A stretch of 64,000 nucleotides of DNA from Ruminococcus sp. (GTDB taxonomy: Bacteria > Bacillota_A > Clostridia > Oscillospirales > Ruminococcaceae), in contig JAFXRZ010000006.1 of assembly GCA_017536105.1 (NCBI GenBank), forward strand, positions 248,001 through 312,000, written 5' to 3'. The notes below the pieces were generated by a model, which was not told the origin of the DNA, ran no database searches, and was given only the letters and a program-made list of their open reading frames with translations. A program made the translations under genes and the position numbers. Below, in pieces: positions 26,583 to 35,612 of the stretch (the first letter of the stretch is position 1; every line of letters starts with the position of its first letter).

Positions 26583-28090
26583 TGTCCTTCCTCCCTTTCT
26601 TCCAAAGTGTCATAGAAGGTGAAGGTGTCCTTGCCCTGCTTTTTGGAGGTATAAAGAGCTCTGTCGCAGGCTGAATAGAGAGAAGCAAAGTCCTTTGCAT
26701 CCTGGGGGAACAAGGCTATGCCTATGCTGACAGATACCTTATAGCTCTTGTCTTCTCCGATATAGTTGCTGTGGAATTCCCCGCAAAGCTTCGAGCACTG
26801 GTCGGTAACATAGTCTCTTAGCTTGTCTTCACTGTCAAATCTCTCGTTGATAAGCACGCAGAATTCGTCTCCGCCTATCCTTCCGAGATAGTCGTCGTCT
26901 GTAAATACTTCTCTGATTATCTCTCCCGTATGCCTGAGGACCTTATCGCCCACGGCGTGTCCGAATGTATCGTTTACGCCCTTGAAGTCGTCGATATCGA
27001 CTATAAGCAGAGCACGCTGCTCGGTCTTGAGGGACCTTTCAAGGAGATTGCGGGAATACTCCTCAAAGGTATGCTTATTGAGGACGCCTGTGAGCATATC
27101 CACGCTTGCCTTGTCGTCAAGTACGGCGACCATTTTCTTTACGGGATTGGTGAGCAGATAAGAAAGATACAGCCCGATAAGACCGGCAACAAGAACAGCC
27201 ACAACAGCGGTCATATAGATATAACTTCTCATCTCGTTCTTTTCGTTCAGGATGATGCTTGTGGGGATAGAGCATACAACATACCACTGGTCGCAGCTGT
27301 TGACGGAAACGAGATATTCGTTATCCATAAGCGCAGATGAAGTCTGGCCGATTATCTTGTTCTTGAGATTTTCAGGCAGAGGCTTTCCGACCTCGTCGCT
27401 TTCCTCGGAATACAGGATATTGTAATCCTGGTTCACGAGCCTTATCTCCATATCGCTGAGGGTCTCCGGGTTATCAAAGACCTCGTCAAGCTCGGAAGCA
27501 TAGAAGGATATAACCAGCACGGCATTCTCATGCACTTTTTTGACGTAATATATCCGTTTGAAATCGTCCTTATAGCCTGTTGCCCAGCCGTCATTTGTCC
27601 TGGGTCTTGTTATCATGGAGCTGAGCTCTGTGAATATCTTGTCTCCGAAGAGAGATGATGTTGCGTTGGATATCTTGCCGACGGTTCTGTTATTGCGGTA
27701 AACGATGCCGTAATCGACGAAGTTCTCCATAATACAAAGGCTGTAGAGCTTCTCGGTTATGACCTTTTCTTTGTTTATAGCTTCAAACTCGTCGTTGTTC
27801 TCGTCGGCAGCGTCGTATGTATAGGCGTCTTCCTCGGCAAAGGCGAGCATGGCGATAGTTTCCATACGCGAAAGATAGCTCTGCATATTCAGCTTCATCT
27901 GAACGTTCAGAGATGAGGTAAGGGATATAACTTTATTTTTCAGGACAGAATCCGTCTTGCGGACAGCAAGCTCTGCAACGATGGAGACAGCACCGAAAAC
28001 GATCAGCGCGTAGCCTAATATCATCGAGATCTGGATAAGTCTTATATATCCGGAGCTTTTCCGTTCTTTTTGGGCATTAGCTTTTTTCAT
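26579..28090 (-). CDS. Membrane sensor with GGDEF (diguanylate cyclase) domain
   Basis: 503 residues: membrane helix about 16-40, an extracytoplasmic sensory region of about 245 residues (dCache-like, strands with FAEEDAYTYD and YYVKKVHENAVLVISFY), a second helix about 288-312, and a GGDEF domain with LGRIGGDEFCVLI at about 403-415, GGDEF itself at 406-410. The active-site motif is intact, so it should make c-di-GMP. The RxxD inhibitory site usually just ahead of GGDEF is not present (TDDD there). ATGA overlap joins it to the solute-binding protein. A consensus-like promoter lies upstream at 28152-28180. Confidence 0.93.
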   Translation of the reverse strand: MKKANAQKERKSSGYIRLIQISMILGYALIVFGAVSIVAELAVRKTDSVLKNKVISLTSSLNVQMKLNMQSYLSRMETIAMLAFAEEDAYTYDAADENNDEFEAINKEKVITEKLYSLCIMENFVDYGIVYRNNRTVGKISNATSSLFGDKIFTELSSMITRPRTNDGWATGYKDDFKRIYYVKKVHENAVLVISFYASELDEVFDNPETLSDMEIRLVNQDYNILYSEESDEVGKPLPENLKNKIIGQTSSALMDNEYLVSVNSCDQWYVVCSIPTSIILNEKNEMRSYIYMTAVVAVLVAGLIGLYLSYLLTNPVKKMVAVLDDKASVDMLTGVLNKHTFEEYSRNLLERSLKTEQRALLIVDIDDFKGVNDTFGHAVGDKVLRHTGEIIREVFTDDDYLGRIGGDEFCVLINERFDSEDKLRDYVTDQCSKLCGEFHSNYIGEDKSYKVSVSIGIALFPQDAKDFASLYSACDRALYTSKKQGKDTFTFYDTLEEREEGQ

Positions 28091-28151
28091 AGCGTTCTCC
28101 TCAAAGCCTTATAGAAAAAGGCGACCTCAGCCGCCCTGATTTTCTGTTACA

Positions 28152-28180
28152 ATTATACTATAAAAATCAAAAAAAGTCAA
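28152..28180 (-). promoter_or_regulatory. Promoter of the GGDEF-sensor and binding protein
   Basis: On the minus strand: TTGACT (28180-28175), 17-base spacer, TATAAT (28157-28152). The bases from here to spoIIGA (28181-28242) hold no Spo0A box I can identify. Confidence 0.9.
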
Positions 28181-28242
28181 GAAAAATCTACTGGCGCGCG
28201 CTCAGCTTTCGGCAATTTTCTGCCGGCTGCAGGGATATAATT

Positions 28243-29076
28243 ATGGACATGAAGATATACATAGACATACTTGTTATCGCCAATATGATACTGACTTTCG
28301 GATTCATCGGATGCACGGGAAAGATCACAAGGACCGCCGCCGCACCGCGGAGAAAGCTGCTTGCAGGGATACTCGGAGGGCTCAGCTCTTTGATCGTTCT
28401 GATAGATTGCAGCAGCTTCCTTATCGCTCTGCTGATAACGATAATAAAGTTAGGGCTTATCTGCGGGATATGTGCCGTTGCGTTTTCTCCAAAGTCCCTT
28501 GGCAGAGCTGTGCTTTATGTGTTTGTCTATCTGAGCACGGAGCTTTTATTCGGAGGGCTTTGCATGGCGATGTGGGAGCTGAGCGGTGCAAGGATAATAT
28601 CATACCGCAACTACACGCCGTACCCCGATATCCCTCTGTGGCTGCTTATCTCCTGCGTTATCGTCTGCTACGCCGTCATCTGTATTTACGACAGGCTGAC
28701 ACTGCGAAGAAAGCTGAGAGCTAAGAGATTCCGTGTGCGCTTTGTGCTTGGGAATTGTGACTGTTTCTTCCCGGGAGTCTGCGACACCGGCAATATGCTC
28801 GAAGATGTTTTCAGCGGCTCTCCTGTCATAGTTTTTGCATCAGGCAAGCTGTATGAGCGTTTTGAGCTTGATTCAGAAAAGGGTCTTGCGGCATCGGGAT
28901 TTCATCTGATCCCCTATTCCACAGTTGACGGCACAAGGCTCATAGCCGTAACTTCTAAAGCAAGGCTGTATATCTACGAAGGAGACAGGCTTATCAAAGA
29001 AGCTGACTGCTCGGCAGGGATAACGGACAGCGACAAGTCTCCGAGGGCTGTGTTCAATCCGAGAATTCTGATATAA
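28243..29076 (+). CDS. spoIIGA: Sigma-E processing protease SpoIIGA
   Basis: 277 residues. About five membrane helices fill the first ~150 residues (starting YIDILVIANMILTFGF), as in Bacillus SpoIIGA. The C-terminal cytosolic half is an aspartic-protease-like domain with the catalytic motif DTGN at 181-184 (VCDTGNMLED). SpoIIGA sits in the sporulation septum and, on a signal from the forespore protein SpoIIR, cuts the prosequence of pro-sigma-E in the mother cell. AGGGAT precedes the ATG. sigE follows 12 bases on, the standard gene pair. Confidence 0.93.
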   Translation: MDMKIYIDILVIANMILTFGFIGCTGKITRTAAAPRRKLLAGILGGLSSLIVLIDCSSFLIALLITIIKLGLICGICAVAFSPKSLGRAVLYVFVYLSTELLFGGLCMAMWELSGARIISYRNYTPYPDIPLWLLISCVIVCYAVICIYDRLTLRRKLRAKRFRVRFVLGNCDCFFPGVCDTGNMLEDVFSGSPVIVFASGKLYERFELDSEKGLAASGFHLIPYSTVDGTRLIAVTSKARLYIYEGDRLIKEADCSAGITDSDKSPRAVFNPRILI

Positions 29077-29088
29077 AGGGTGAAGAAT

Positions 29089-29796
29089 ATGATGAACAAA
29101 TTCCGAGCGATGATCGCTCTGCTGATATCAAGGTTCACAAATACCGATACCGTAGATTATATCAATGGTCCCGATTCCCTTCCGCCTCCTCTTTCGTCAA
29201 AGGAGGAGGAACGGGCTTTTGAGCTTCTTGAAACAGAGCCTGAAAAAGCACGGGATCTTCTTATTGTACATAATCTGCGGCTCGTGGTTTACATCGCAAA
29301 GAAATTTGAATCCTCGGGAGTTGGGCTTGAAGACCTGATCTCTATCGGAACTATCGGGCTTATCAAGGCAGTAAAGACTTACCGTCCGGACAAGAAGATC
29401 AAGCTGGCTACTTATGCATCGCGCTGCATAGAAAACGAGATACTCATGTTCCTGAGAAAGGCTTCAAAGCAGCAGGCCGAGATATCTATCGACGAGCCGC
29501 TGAACATAGACTGGGACGGGAACGAGCTTCTTCTGTCCGATATCCTCGGGACTGAGAACGACATAGTGAACAGAGGGATAGAAAACGAGGTGGAGCGTGA
29601 GCTGCTTTTAAAAGAGATAAACGGTCTGCCGGAACGTGAGAGGCAGATAATGGAGCTGCGTTTCGGCTTCGGAGGGACAAGAGAGCTCACGCAGAAAGAA
29701 GTTGCAGACAGGCTCGGGATCTCGCAGTCCTATATCTCAAGGCTTGAAAAGCGGATACTGAAAACGATAAAAGAGAACCTTGAAAAGATATGCTGA
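29089..29796 (+). CDS. sigE: Sporulation sigma factor sigma-E (pro-form)
   Basis: 235 residues. Closely matches Bacillus SigE: LPPPLSKxEE-type stretch ([11 protein letters not shown]), [51 protein letters not shown] (region 2), [21 protein letters not shown], and the region 4 helix-turn-helix [23 protein letters not shown]. The ~25-residue basic, hydrophobic N-terminus ([16 protein letters not shown]) is the membrane-held prosequence removed by SpoIIGA. Of the tandem ATGs at 29089 and 29092 I give the first; AAAGGGTG lies upstream. The sigG gene that often follows is not present. A bidirectional terminator is next. Confidence 0.96.
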   Translation: MMNKFRAMIALLISRFTNTDTVDYINGPDSLPPPLSSKEEERAFELLETEPEKARDLLIVHNLRLVVYIAKKFESSGVGLEDLISIGTIGLIKAVKTYRPDKKIKLATYASRCIENEILMFLRKASKQQAEISIDEPLNIDWDGNELLLSDILGTENDIVNRGIENEVERELLLKEINGLPERERQIMELRFGFGGTRELTQKEVADRLGISQSYISRLEKRILKTIKENLEKIC

Positions 29797-29810
29797 TGCA
29801 AAAGAAAGAC

Positions 29811-29834
29811 CACCGGCTCACCCGATGGTCTTTT
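29811..29834. terminator. Bidirectional terminator, sigE / zinc-ribbon protein
   Basis: AAAGACCA pairs with TGGTCTTT around the loop, with A-run and T-run flanks serving both converging genes. Confidence 0.85.
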
Positions 29835-29842
29835 AATGCGTG

Positions 29843-30556
29843 TTATTTTACTTTGAAGCTGTCAAACCAGCTATTGAACTTTTTCTCGTAATTGCTTTGG
29901 TTCTCTTCGTTGCAGATCAGGAATAAAACGTAGACGCCGTTCTTCTCGTCCTTGACTTTAACATGGCAGTATGTCATTTCATCGTCATTGTTTTTGGCGT
30001 TATATTTTATGTAATCTTCGCCTTTGTCAAGCTCAAGATAACCCCTGTCGTCTTTCAATCCTTCGGACAATGAATTCACAATGAGCTCCGGACCGAGAGA
30101 AGCAAAGATCGATTTGTCATCCTTGCTGAAATAAAGATAAGCAAATCTGACTCTTGAGTTCTCATAGATCTTGGCTTCCGTTGCACCCAGATTGCCGTAA
30201 GCTTTTCCAAAGCCCGAATTAGGCTGCTTTTCCATACCTGTCGGAAGGGTTATGGTAAACTTGCCGAAGTCATATTCCTTTGTGCGGCTGCCAATGTAAT
30301 AAACGCCAACACAGAGCAGTATAAAAGCAACAAATGCAACGAACAGCCCGATAGCCACCTTGAAAACGATCGAGTGGCCTTTCTTGGCAGGCCGGAAGTT
30401 GTAGTTATAGTTGTAGTTGGGCACAAAGCTCTGCTGAGCACCGTACATAGGATTGTTTACGGGACGGTTCTGATCTGCCCTGCCGATAAAGTTACCGCAG
30501 GCAGGACAGTTCTGTGCTCCGTCCTGAAATTCAAATCCGCAAAGAGAACATTTCAT
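29843..30556 (-). CDS. Zinc-ribbon, single-span membrane protein of unknown function
   Basis: 237 residues. N-terminal zinc ribbon MKCSLCGFEFQDGAQNCPACGN (shown as CSLC at 3-6 and CPAC at 17-20), an Asn/Tyr-rich linker, one membrane helix (about 62-90), and an extracytoplasmic beta-rich domain of about 140 residues that ends FNSWFDSFKVK. The layout resembles other clostridial zinc-ribbon membrane proteins, including 61053-61868 here. GGAGAATAAT lies before the ATG, and the pnp stop is 12 bases upstream, so it is co-transcribed with pnp. Function unknown. Confidence 0.85.
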   Translation of the reverse strand: MKCSLCGFEFQDGAQNCPACGNFIGRADQNRPVNNPMYGAQQSFVPNYNYNYNFRPAKKGHSIVFKVAIGLFVAFVAFILLCVGVYYIGSRTKEYDFGKFTITLPTGMEKQPNSGFGKAYGNLGATEAKIYENSRVRFAYLYFSKDDKSIFASLGPELIVNSLSEGLKDDRGYLELDKGEDYIKYNAKNNDDEMTYCHVKVKDEKNGVYVLFLICNEENQSNYEKKFNSWFDSFKVK

Positions 30557-30568
30557 ATTATTCTCCTA

Positions 30569-32680
30569 TCAGGATCTCTGCTTTGCCTCAAGATCGGCAA
30601 GAGCATCCTTTCTCGAGAGATTGATCCTACCCTGAGAATCTATCTCCATAACCTTTACTACGATCTCGTCGCCGATAGAAACAACATCCTCCACCTTTTC
30701 AACTCTCTGCTTGTCGAGCTTGGAGATGTGAACAAGTCCGTCCTTTCCGGGAGCTATCTCAACAAATGCGCCGAAGTTCATGAGACGTACTACCTTACCC
30801 TTGTATATAGCACCGATCTCGGGATCGTTGGCAATAGTGTTGATGATAGAGATAGCCTGCTCGGCCTTAGCCTTGTCAAGGCCGGAAACGAATACGTTAC
30901 CGTCTTCCTCGATGTCGATCTTAACATCGCACTCTGCGGAGATCTTCTGGATGACCTTTCCGCCGCTGCCGATAACTTCTCTGATCTTGTCAACAGGGAC
31001 CTTGGTAGTGAGCATCTTGGGAGCCCACTTGTTTACCTCAGCTCTGGGCTCGGGGATAGCCTTGAGCATGATCTCGTCAAGTATATAATCTCTTGCCTTG
31101 TGTGTCTTAGCAAATGCTTCCTTGATGATGTCGGGTGTAAGACCGTCAACCTTGATATCTACCTGGATAGCTGTGATACCGTTCTTGGTACCGCCTACCT
31201 TGAAGTCCATATCGCCGTAGAAGTCCTCAAGGCCCTGGATATCTACCATTGTCATCCAGCTGCCGTCTTCCTTGGTGATAAGTCCGCAGGAGATACCTGC
31301 AACAGGAGCCTTGATGGGAACGCCTGCATCCATAAGAGCAAGGGTCGAACCGCAGATAGAGCCCTGGGAGGTAGAACCGTTGGAGGAAAGGACCTCGGAA
31401 ACCATTCTGATTGCATAGGGGAACTCCTCAACAGAGGGGATAACAGGAACCAGAGCCTTTTCAGCAAGAGCACCGTGACCGATCTCACGTCTGCCGGGTC
31501 CTCTCGAGGGCTTTGTCTCGCCTACGGAGTAGCTGGGGAAGTTGTAGTGGTGGATATATCTCTTGGAATCCTCTTCATCAAGACCGTCAAGACGCTGAGC
31601 GTCGCTTACAGGTCCGAGGGTGCAGATAGTCATGACCTGGGTCTGGCCTCTGGTGAAAAGACCGCAGCCGTGAACTCTGGGCAGGAAGCCGACTTCAGCA
31701 GCAAGAGGCCTGATCTCGTCGATGCCTCTGCCGTCAACACGCTTGCCGTTGTAGAGCCAGTCTCTAACGATGATCTTCTGAAGCTTGTACATTACCTCGC
31801 CGATGATCTCGGGGAGCTTCTCGTACTTCTCGGAATACTTCTCAACGATAGCGTCGGTAATAGGCTGAAGTCTTGCATCGCGGATGTTCTTGTCATCGGT
31901 GTCAAGAGCGAACTTGATCTGATCGCCGAAGTCAGCCATAAGCTCGTCCATCATATCGTGGTCAAGCTCCATGCTCTCGAATGTGAACTTGGGCTTGCCG
32001 ATCTGAGCCTTGATGTCGTTGATGAAAGCGACCATCTTCTTGATCTCTTCGTGACCGAGAAGGATAGCCTCGAGCATCTGATCGTCGGGAACTTCATCAG
32101 CGCCGGCTTCGATCATAACGATCTTTTCCATAGAACCTGCAACTGTGAGGTTGAGGTGGTTGTTGGCTCTCTGCTCGAGAGTGGGGTTGAGAACGAGCTC
32201 ACCGTCAACAAGGCCTACGCTGATGCCAGCGATAGGACCTGCCCAGGGAATATCGGAGATAGAGATAGCGATAGAAGTTGCTATCATACCAGCGATCTCG
32301 GGCGAGCAATCGGGGTCAACGGAAAGAACCGTCATAACGACGGAAACATCATTTCTCATGTCCTTGGGGAACAGAGGTCTGATCGGACGGTCCACCATAC
32401 GGGATGTAAGTATAGCCTTCTCTGTAGGCTTGCCCTCTCTCTTCATGAAAGAGCCGGGGATCTTGCCTACGGAGTAGAGTCTCTCTTCGTAGTCAACGGA
32501 AAGAGGGAAAAAGTCGATGCCCTCTCTCGGCTTTGCTGATGCTGTAACATTTGCCATTACAACGGTCTCGCCGTATCTTACGAAGCAGGAACCGTTTGCG
32601 AGCTGAGCTGCCTTACCGGTCTCGACAACAAAAGGACGTCCGGCATAGGTGGTCTCAAATTTTCTGTAGTTTTCAAACAT
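30569..32680 (-). CDS. pnp: Polyribonucleotide nucleotidyltransferase (PNPase)
   Basis: 703 residues. PNPase degrades RNA 3' to 5' with phosphate. Two RNase PH domains (first with ETGKAAQLANGS, second with RVHGCGLFTRGQTQVM and the catalytic region of FPSYSVGE), then a KH domain (IREVIGSGGKVIQKI) and a C-terminal S1 domain (VRLMNFGAFVEIAPGKDGLVHIS). The ATG at 32680 has AGGAGG ten bases upstream; the in-frame ATG at 32713 has none. A long stem-loop in the leader suggests autoregulation. It follows rpsO, the classic pair. Confidence 0.97.
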   Translation of the reverse strand: MFENYRKFETTYAGRPFVVETGKAAQLANGSCFVRYGETVVMANVTASAKPREGIDFFPLSVDYEERLYSVGKIPGSFMKREGKPTEKAILTSRMVDRPIRPLFPKDMRNDVSVVMTVLSVDPDCSPEIAGMIATSIAISISDIPWAGPIAGISVGLVDGELVLNPTLEQRANNHLNLTVAGSMEKIVMIEAGADEVPDDQMLEAILLGHEEIKKMVAFINDIKAQIGKPKFTFESMELDHDMMDELMADFGDQIKFALDTDDKNIRDARLQPITDAIVEKYSEKYEKLPEIIGEVMYKLQKIIVRDWLYNGKRVDGRGIDEIRPLAAEVGFLPRVHGCGLFTRGQTQVMTICTLGPVSDAQRLDGLDEEDSKRYIHHYNFPSYSVGETKPSRGPGRREIGHGALAEKALVPVIPSVEEFPYAIRMVSEVLSSNGSTSQGSICGSTLALMDAGVPIKAPVAGISCGLITKEDGSWMTMVDIQGLEDFYGDMDFKVGGTKNGITAIQVDIKVDGLTPDIIKEAFAKTHKARDYILDEIMLKAIPEPRAEVNKWAPKMLTTKVPVDKIREVIGSGGKVIQKISAECDVKIDIEEDGNVFVSGLDKAKAEQAISIINTIANDPEIGAIYKGKVVRLMNFGAFVEIAPGKDGLVHISKLDKQRVEKVEDVVSIGDEIVVKVMEIDSQGRINLSRKDALADLEAKQRS

Positions 32681-32711
32681 ACTTGAAAAACCTCCTGTAA
32701 ATATTATTTTC

Positions 32712-32785
32712 ACAGGCAGCCATTAGCAATAAACACAGCCGGCGACACTTCGCAGACTCTGTTTATCACTAATCGGACAGCCTGT
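32712..32785 (-). promoter_or_regulatory. Long imperfect stem-loop in the pnp leader
   Basis: On the minus strand ACAGGC... GATTAG.GATAAACA at one side pairs with TGTTTAT.GCTAAT... GCCTGT at the other, about 25 pairs with bulges around a 22-base loop. In E. coli, RNase III cuts a similar hairpin ahead of pnp, letting PNPase repress itself. The same role here is inference. Confidence 0.6.
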
Positions 32786-32812
32786 TGGCGACAAAATAAA
32801 AATGCTGAATTA

Positions 32813-32853
32813 AACACCAAAAGGCAGAGACGAAAAGTCGCTGCCTTGGTGTT
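32813..32853 (-). terminator. Hairpin after rpsO (partial terminator or processing site)
   Basis: AACACCAAGGCAG pairs with CTGCCTTTTGGTGTT on the minus strand, followed by a weak TTTAATT. Read-through into pnp is likely. Confidence 0.6.
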
Positions 32854-32862
32854 ACGTTCGGA

Positions 32863-33129
32863 TCACTTACGGAGACCGAGTCTTTCGATAGTAGCTCTGT
32901 ATCTCTCGATATCCTTGTTCTTGAGGTAGCCGAGAAGATTTCTTCTCTTACCTACCATCTTAAGAAGGCCTCTTCTGGAGTGATGGTCCTTCTTGTGAGT
33001 TTTGAGGTGCTCGGTAAGGTCGTTGATCCTTCTTGTGAGGATAGCGATCTGCACCTCGGGAGAACCGGTGTCGGTCTCGTGAGTTCTGTTAGCTTCGATA
33101 ACAGCTGTTTTCTCGTCTTTTCTGAGCAT
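32863..33129 (-). CDS. rpsO: 30S ribosomal protein S15
   Basis: 88 residues, the usual length. Marks: [39 protein letters not shown] and [15 protein letters not shown]15 binds 16S rRNA early in 30S assembly. The ATG at 33129 has GAGGT eight bases upstream, better than the start 12 codons earlier. A leader of about 125 bases with strong hairpins suggests feedback by S15. It is first of rpsO-pnp. Confidence 0.98.
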   Translation of the reverse strand: MLRKDEKTAVIEANRTHETDTGSPEVQIAILTRRINDLTEHLKTHKKDHHSRRGLLKMVGKRRNLLGYLKNKDIERYRATIERLGLRK

Positions 33130-33169
33130 GATGTGTACCTCTTTCAAATAATATTTCCTGTGCAAAAGC

Positions 33170-33209
33170 GTATGGCAGGTAGCTTTCCCTTAAAGGGCTT
33201 TACCCATAC
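33170..33209 (-). promoter_or_regulatory. rpsO leader hairpin (candidate S15 autoregulatory site)
   Basis: GTATGG pairs with CCATAC, GGTA with TACC, around CCCTT/AAGGG. A second hairpin CACGG/CCGTG lies at 33217-33231. Leaders of this sort bind S15 in several bacteria, but I cannot match a named motif. Confidence 0.5.
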
Positions 33210-33258
33210 TCCTTAACACGGACAGCCCGTGCGTTTATGCGTTCACGCGGCAACATTT

Positions 33259-33287
33259 ATTATACAATAAATCCCCTTGCTTGTAAA
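33259..33287 (-). promoter_or_regulatory. Sigma-A promoter of rpsO-pnp
   Basis: On the minus strand: TTTACA (33287-33282), 17-base spacer, TATAAT (33264-33259). Confidence 0.85.
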
Positions 33288-33320
33288 TAGAATTCACAAA
33301 ACTTTTACATTTGATATAAC

Positions 33321-34247
33321 TCAGGTATGCAAGAAGAGCTTGTTCCATACTGTTCTTTCCTTATTGTCCTGAGCTTCATCGGAAGCAGTCTCGCCGAGAA
33401 CACCGTATTTGATCTTGGCAGCTGTGAGGGTGTTCTGCATGAGCATAGCGATAGTCATAGGGCCGACACCGCCGGGAACCGGAGTGATGAAGCCTGCCTT
33501 TTCCTTGCAGTCCTCAAAATCCACATCTCCGCAGAGCTTGCCGTTCTCGTCTCTGTCCATGCCGACGTCGATAACAACAGCGCCTTCCTTGACGTACTCG
33601 GAGGTGATGATCTTAGGCTTGCCCACAGCAGCAACAAGGATATCTGCTCTGCTTGCTACCTGTTTGAGATCCTTTGTCCTGGAATGGCAGATAGTTACCG
33701 TGCCGTTCTCGTGCAGGAGGAGCATGGCCATAGGTTTGCCGACGATATTGCTCCTACCGATAACTACGCACTCTTTGCCCGAAATGTCTGTGCCTGTGGA
33801 AGCAATAAGCTCCATAACGCCGGCAGGTGTGCAAGGCAGGAAGCTGTAGTCGCCGATCATTATCTTTCCCACATTAACGGGGTGGAAAGCATCCACGTCC
33901 TTCTCGGGGAGGATATTGTTGATTATCACCTTGTCGTCGAGATGCTTGGGAAGCGGCAGCTGAACGAGGATGCCGTGTATCTTGTCGTCTGCATTGAGCT
34001 TTCTAACAAGAGCAAGCAGCTCCTCTTCGGTGGTCTCTTCGGGAAGGGCATACTCGTAGGATACGAAGCCAACTTCCTCGCAGGCACGCTTTTTGTTTCT
34101 TACATATACCTTTGAAGCAGGGTCTTCCCCGACTATAACAACGGCAAGTCCTATCTCCATTCCCTGCTCACGAAGCTTGTCAGCCTCAGCTTTTATACGC
34201 TGCTTTACCTGTGCCGAAACAGCTTTTCCGTCAATTATATTACTCAT
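33321..34247 (-). CDS. folD: Bifunctional methylene-THF dehydrogenase / methenyl-THF cyclohydrolase
   Basis: 308 residues, a little longer than usual by about 20 C-terminal residues that look unstructured. FolD interconverts methylene-, methenyl- and formyl-THF using NADP. Marks: [13 protein letters not shown] (with the catalytic lysine), [26 protein letters not shown], and [18 protein letters not shown]. The start overlaps the lgt stop by eight bases, and GGAGGAG inside the lgt end is its ribosome site. Folate-linked genes folT-folC lie elsewhere in the window. Confidence 0.97.
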   Translation of the reverse strand: MSNIIDGKAVSAQVKQRIKAEADKLREQGMEIGLAVVIVGEDPASKVYVRNKKRACEEVGFVSYEYALPEETTEEELLALVRKLNADDKIHGILVQLPLPKHLDDKVIINNILPEKDVDAFHPVNVGKIMIGDYSFLPCTPAGVMELIASTGTDISGKECVVIGRSNIVGKPMAMLLLHENGTVTICHSRTKDLKQVASRADILVAAVGKPKIITSEYVKEGAVVIDVGMDRDENGKLCGDVDFEDCKEKAGFITPVPGGVGPMTIAMLMQNTLTAAKIKYGVLGETASDEAQDNKERTVWNKLFLHT

Positions 34248-35538
34248 CCTTGTTCTCCTCCTCGTCCTTTTCGTCTTCTTCCTTTACGTCTTCCTCAGAT
34301 TCATCCTCAGAGCTTGTCTCTTTGCTCTCGGAGTCTTCTTCGTCTTCATCATCGTCCGCAAGGATAGAAGTGTATTCAACTTCGACTTTTTCATCAGCTT
34401 CGGCAAGCTTCTTTTCGGCAGCCTTTTTGGCTTCCTTAGCAGCCTTTCCGAATTTCTCTTCGTATTCCTTTTCCAGCTCTTCGGTGCTTTCGCCCTCGGC
34501 CTTAGCCTTTTTGATCTTATCCTTGAGCTCTTTCTTTTCCTTGCGGTTATCGTCGTAGGAATCGTAGTCCTTAAGCTGAGCCTTTGATATCTCCGTATCG
34601 ACATAAAGCTTATACTGGTCGTTGCGCTTAACAAGGTTTCTGAATATGATTATGAGAACAAGGGATGCCACAAAGCTTGCGCCTGCAACCAGCTGAGAAA
34701 CCTTGATGTTCATAAGGTAGAGGGAGTCGGTTCTGGTGGACTCGATGAAAAACCTTCCCAGGCCGTAGAGCCCTGCGTACATCAGAAAGACCTCGCCGTC
34801 GAACTTTCTGTGCTTGAAATATATATGTAGGATGATGAAGCACAACAGGCACCACAGCGACTCATACAAGAAGCAGGGATGCACCGGTGCGTAATAGGAC
34901 ACCTTTCCTGCAAGATCGTCATAGTGATCGGCGACATAATTGATCGTGGTGTTGCTCATCATTCCCCAGGGAGCGCCTGTGTTGGAACCGAAGGCCTCCT
35001 GATTGAAGAAATTGCCCCAGCGGCCTATGCACTGTCCGATAAGGAAGCATGGTCCGACAACGTCAAGCACAGGAGTCAGCTTGACTTTCCTGAGCTTCAC
35101 GACTATTCCGCCCACAAGTATGGCGCCGATTATTCCTCCGTAGATAGCAAGTCCGCCTTCACGGAACTTGAAGAACTGGCTGAAAGAGAATTCTTCATTA
35201 AACGCGATATAATATAGCCTTGCTCCAATAAGAGCTCCGAAGAAGCCGGCGATAACGCCGTCTGTTGCTTTGTCGGGATCGACTCCGACAGAACGGAGCT
35301 TTCGGAAGCCGTAAACCATTGCCAGCAGCAAGCCTACTGCGATAAAGAATCCGTACCAGTAAACCTTGAAATCGGTTCCCGGTATAGTGAACATAACCCG
35401 GTCAACGGTTATTCCCTCACGGAAAATATTATCTCCGTCTCCGAAGTTCGGGAAATAAACTTTAGAGGGGTTTTCCCTGATCTTGTTAATGGTATCTTTG
35501 TCAAGATCGTTGACCAGGGTCGATATTAAGTGCGACAT
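34240..35538 (-). CDS. lgt: Prolipoprotein diacylglyceryl transferase with long charged tail
   Basis: 432 residues. The first ~305 form the Lgt enzyme: seven helices, [13 protein letters not shown] and the signature [13 protein letters not shown], with a longer than usual N-terminus before [14 protein letters not shown]. Lgt adds diacylglycerol to the lipobox cysteine of prolipoproteins such as those at 17-19 kb and 25.3 kb. The last ~125 residues are a Lys/Glu-rich helical stretch (residues about 315-385) then an Asp/Glu/Ser acidic tail, absent from most Lgt. AAAGGAT precedes the ATG. It is coupled to folD. Confidence 0.95.
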   Translation of the reverse strand: MSHLISTLVNDLDKDTINKIRENPSKVYFPNFGDGDNIFREGITVDRVMFTIPGTDFKVYWYGFFIAVGLLLAMVYGFRKLRSVGVDPDKATDGVIAGFFGALIGARLYYIAFNEEFSFSQFFKFREGGLAIYGGIIGAILVGGIVVKLRKVKLTPVLDVVGPCFLIGQCIGRWGNFFNQEAFGSNTGAPWGMMSNTTINYVADHYDDLAGKVSYYAPVHPCFLYESLWCLLCFIILHIYFKHRKFDGEVFLMYAGLYGLGRFFIESTRTDSLYLMNIKVSQLVAGASFVASLVLIIIFRNLVKRNDQYKLYVDTEISKAQLKDYDSYDDNRKEKKELKDKIKKAKAEGESTEELEKEYEEKFGKAAKEAKKAAEKKLAEADEKVEVEYTSILADDDEDEEDSESKETSSEDESEEDVKEEDEKDEEENKDE

Positions 35539-35612
35539 AGATCATTCAAATCCTTTCTGAGTAATATCCTTATCCGCACCGCAGCAAAGACCGCAGTGCG
35601 GCGATAAACAAA

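Noticed and set aside
30374..32539. A 721-codon open frame antisense to pnp
   Set aside because: It lies wholly opposite pnp, shows no family signature, and long antisense frames arise readily from the codon pattern of highly expressed genes. No ribosome site or promoter fits it.
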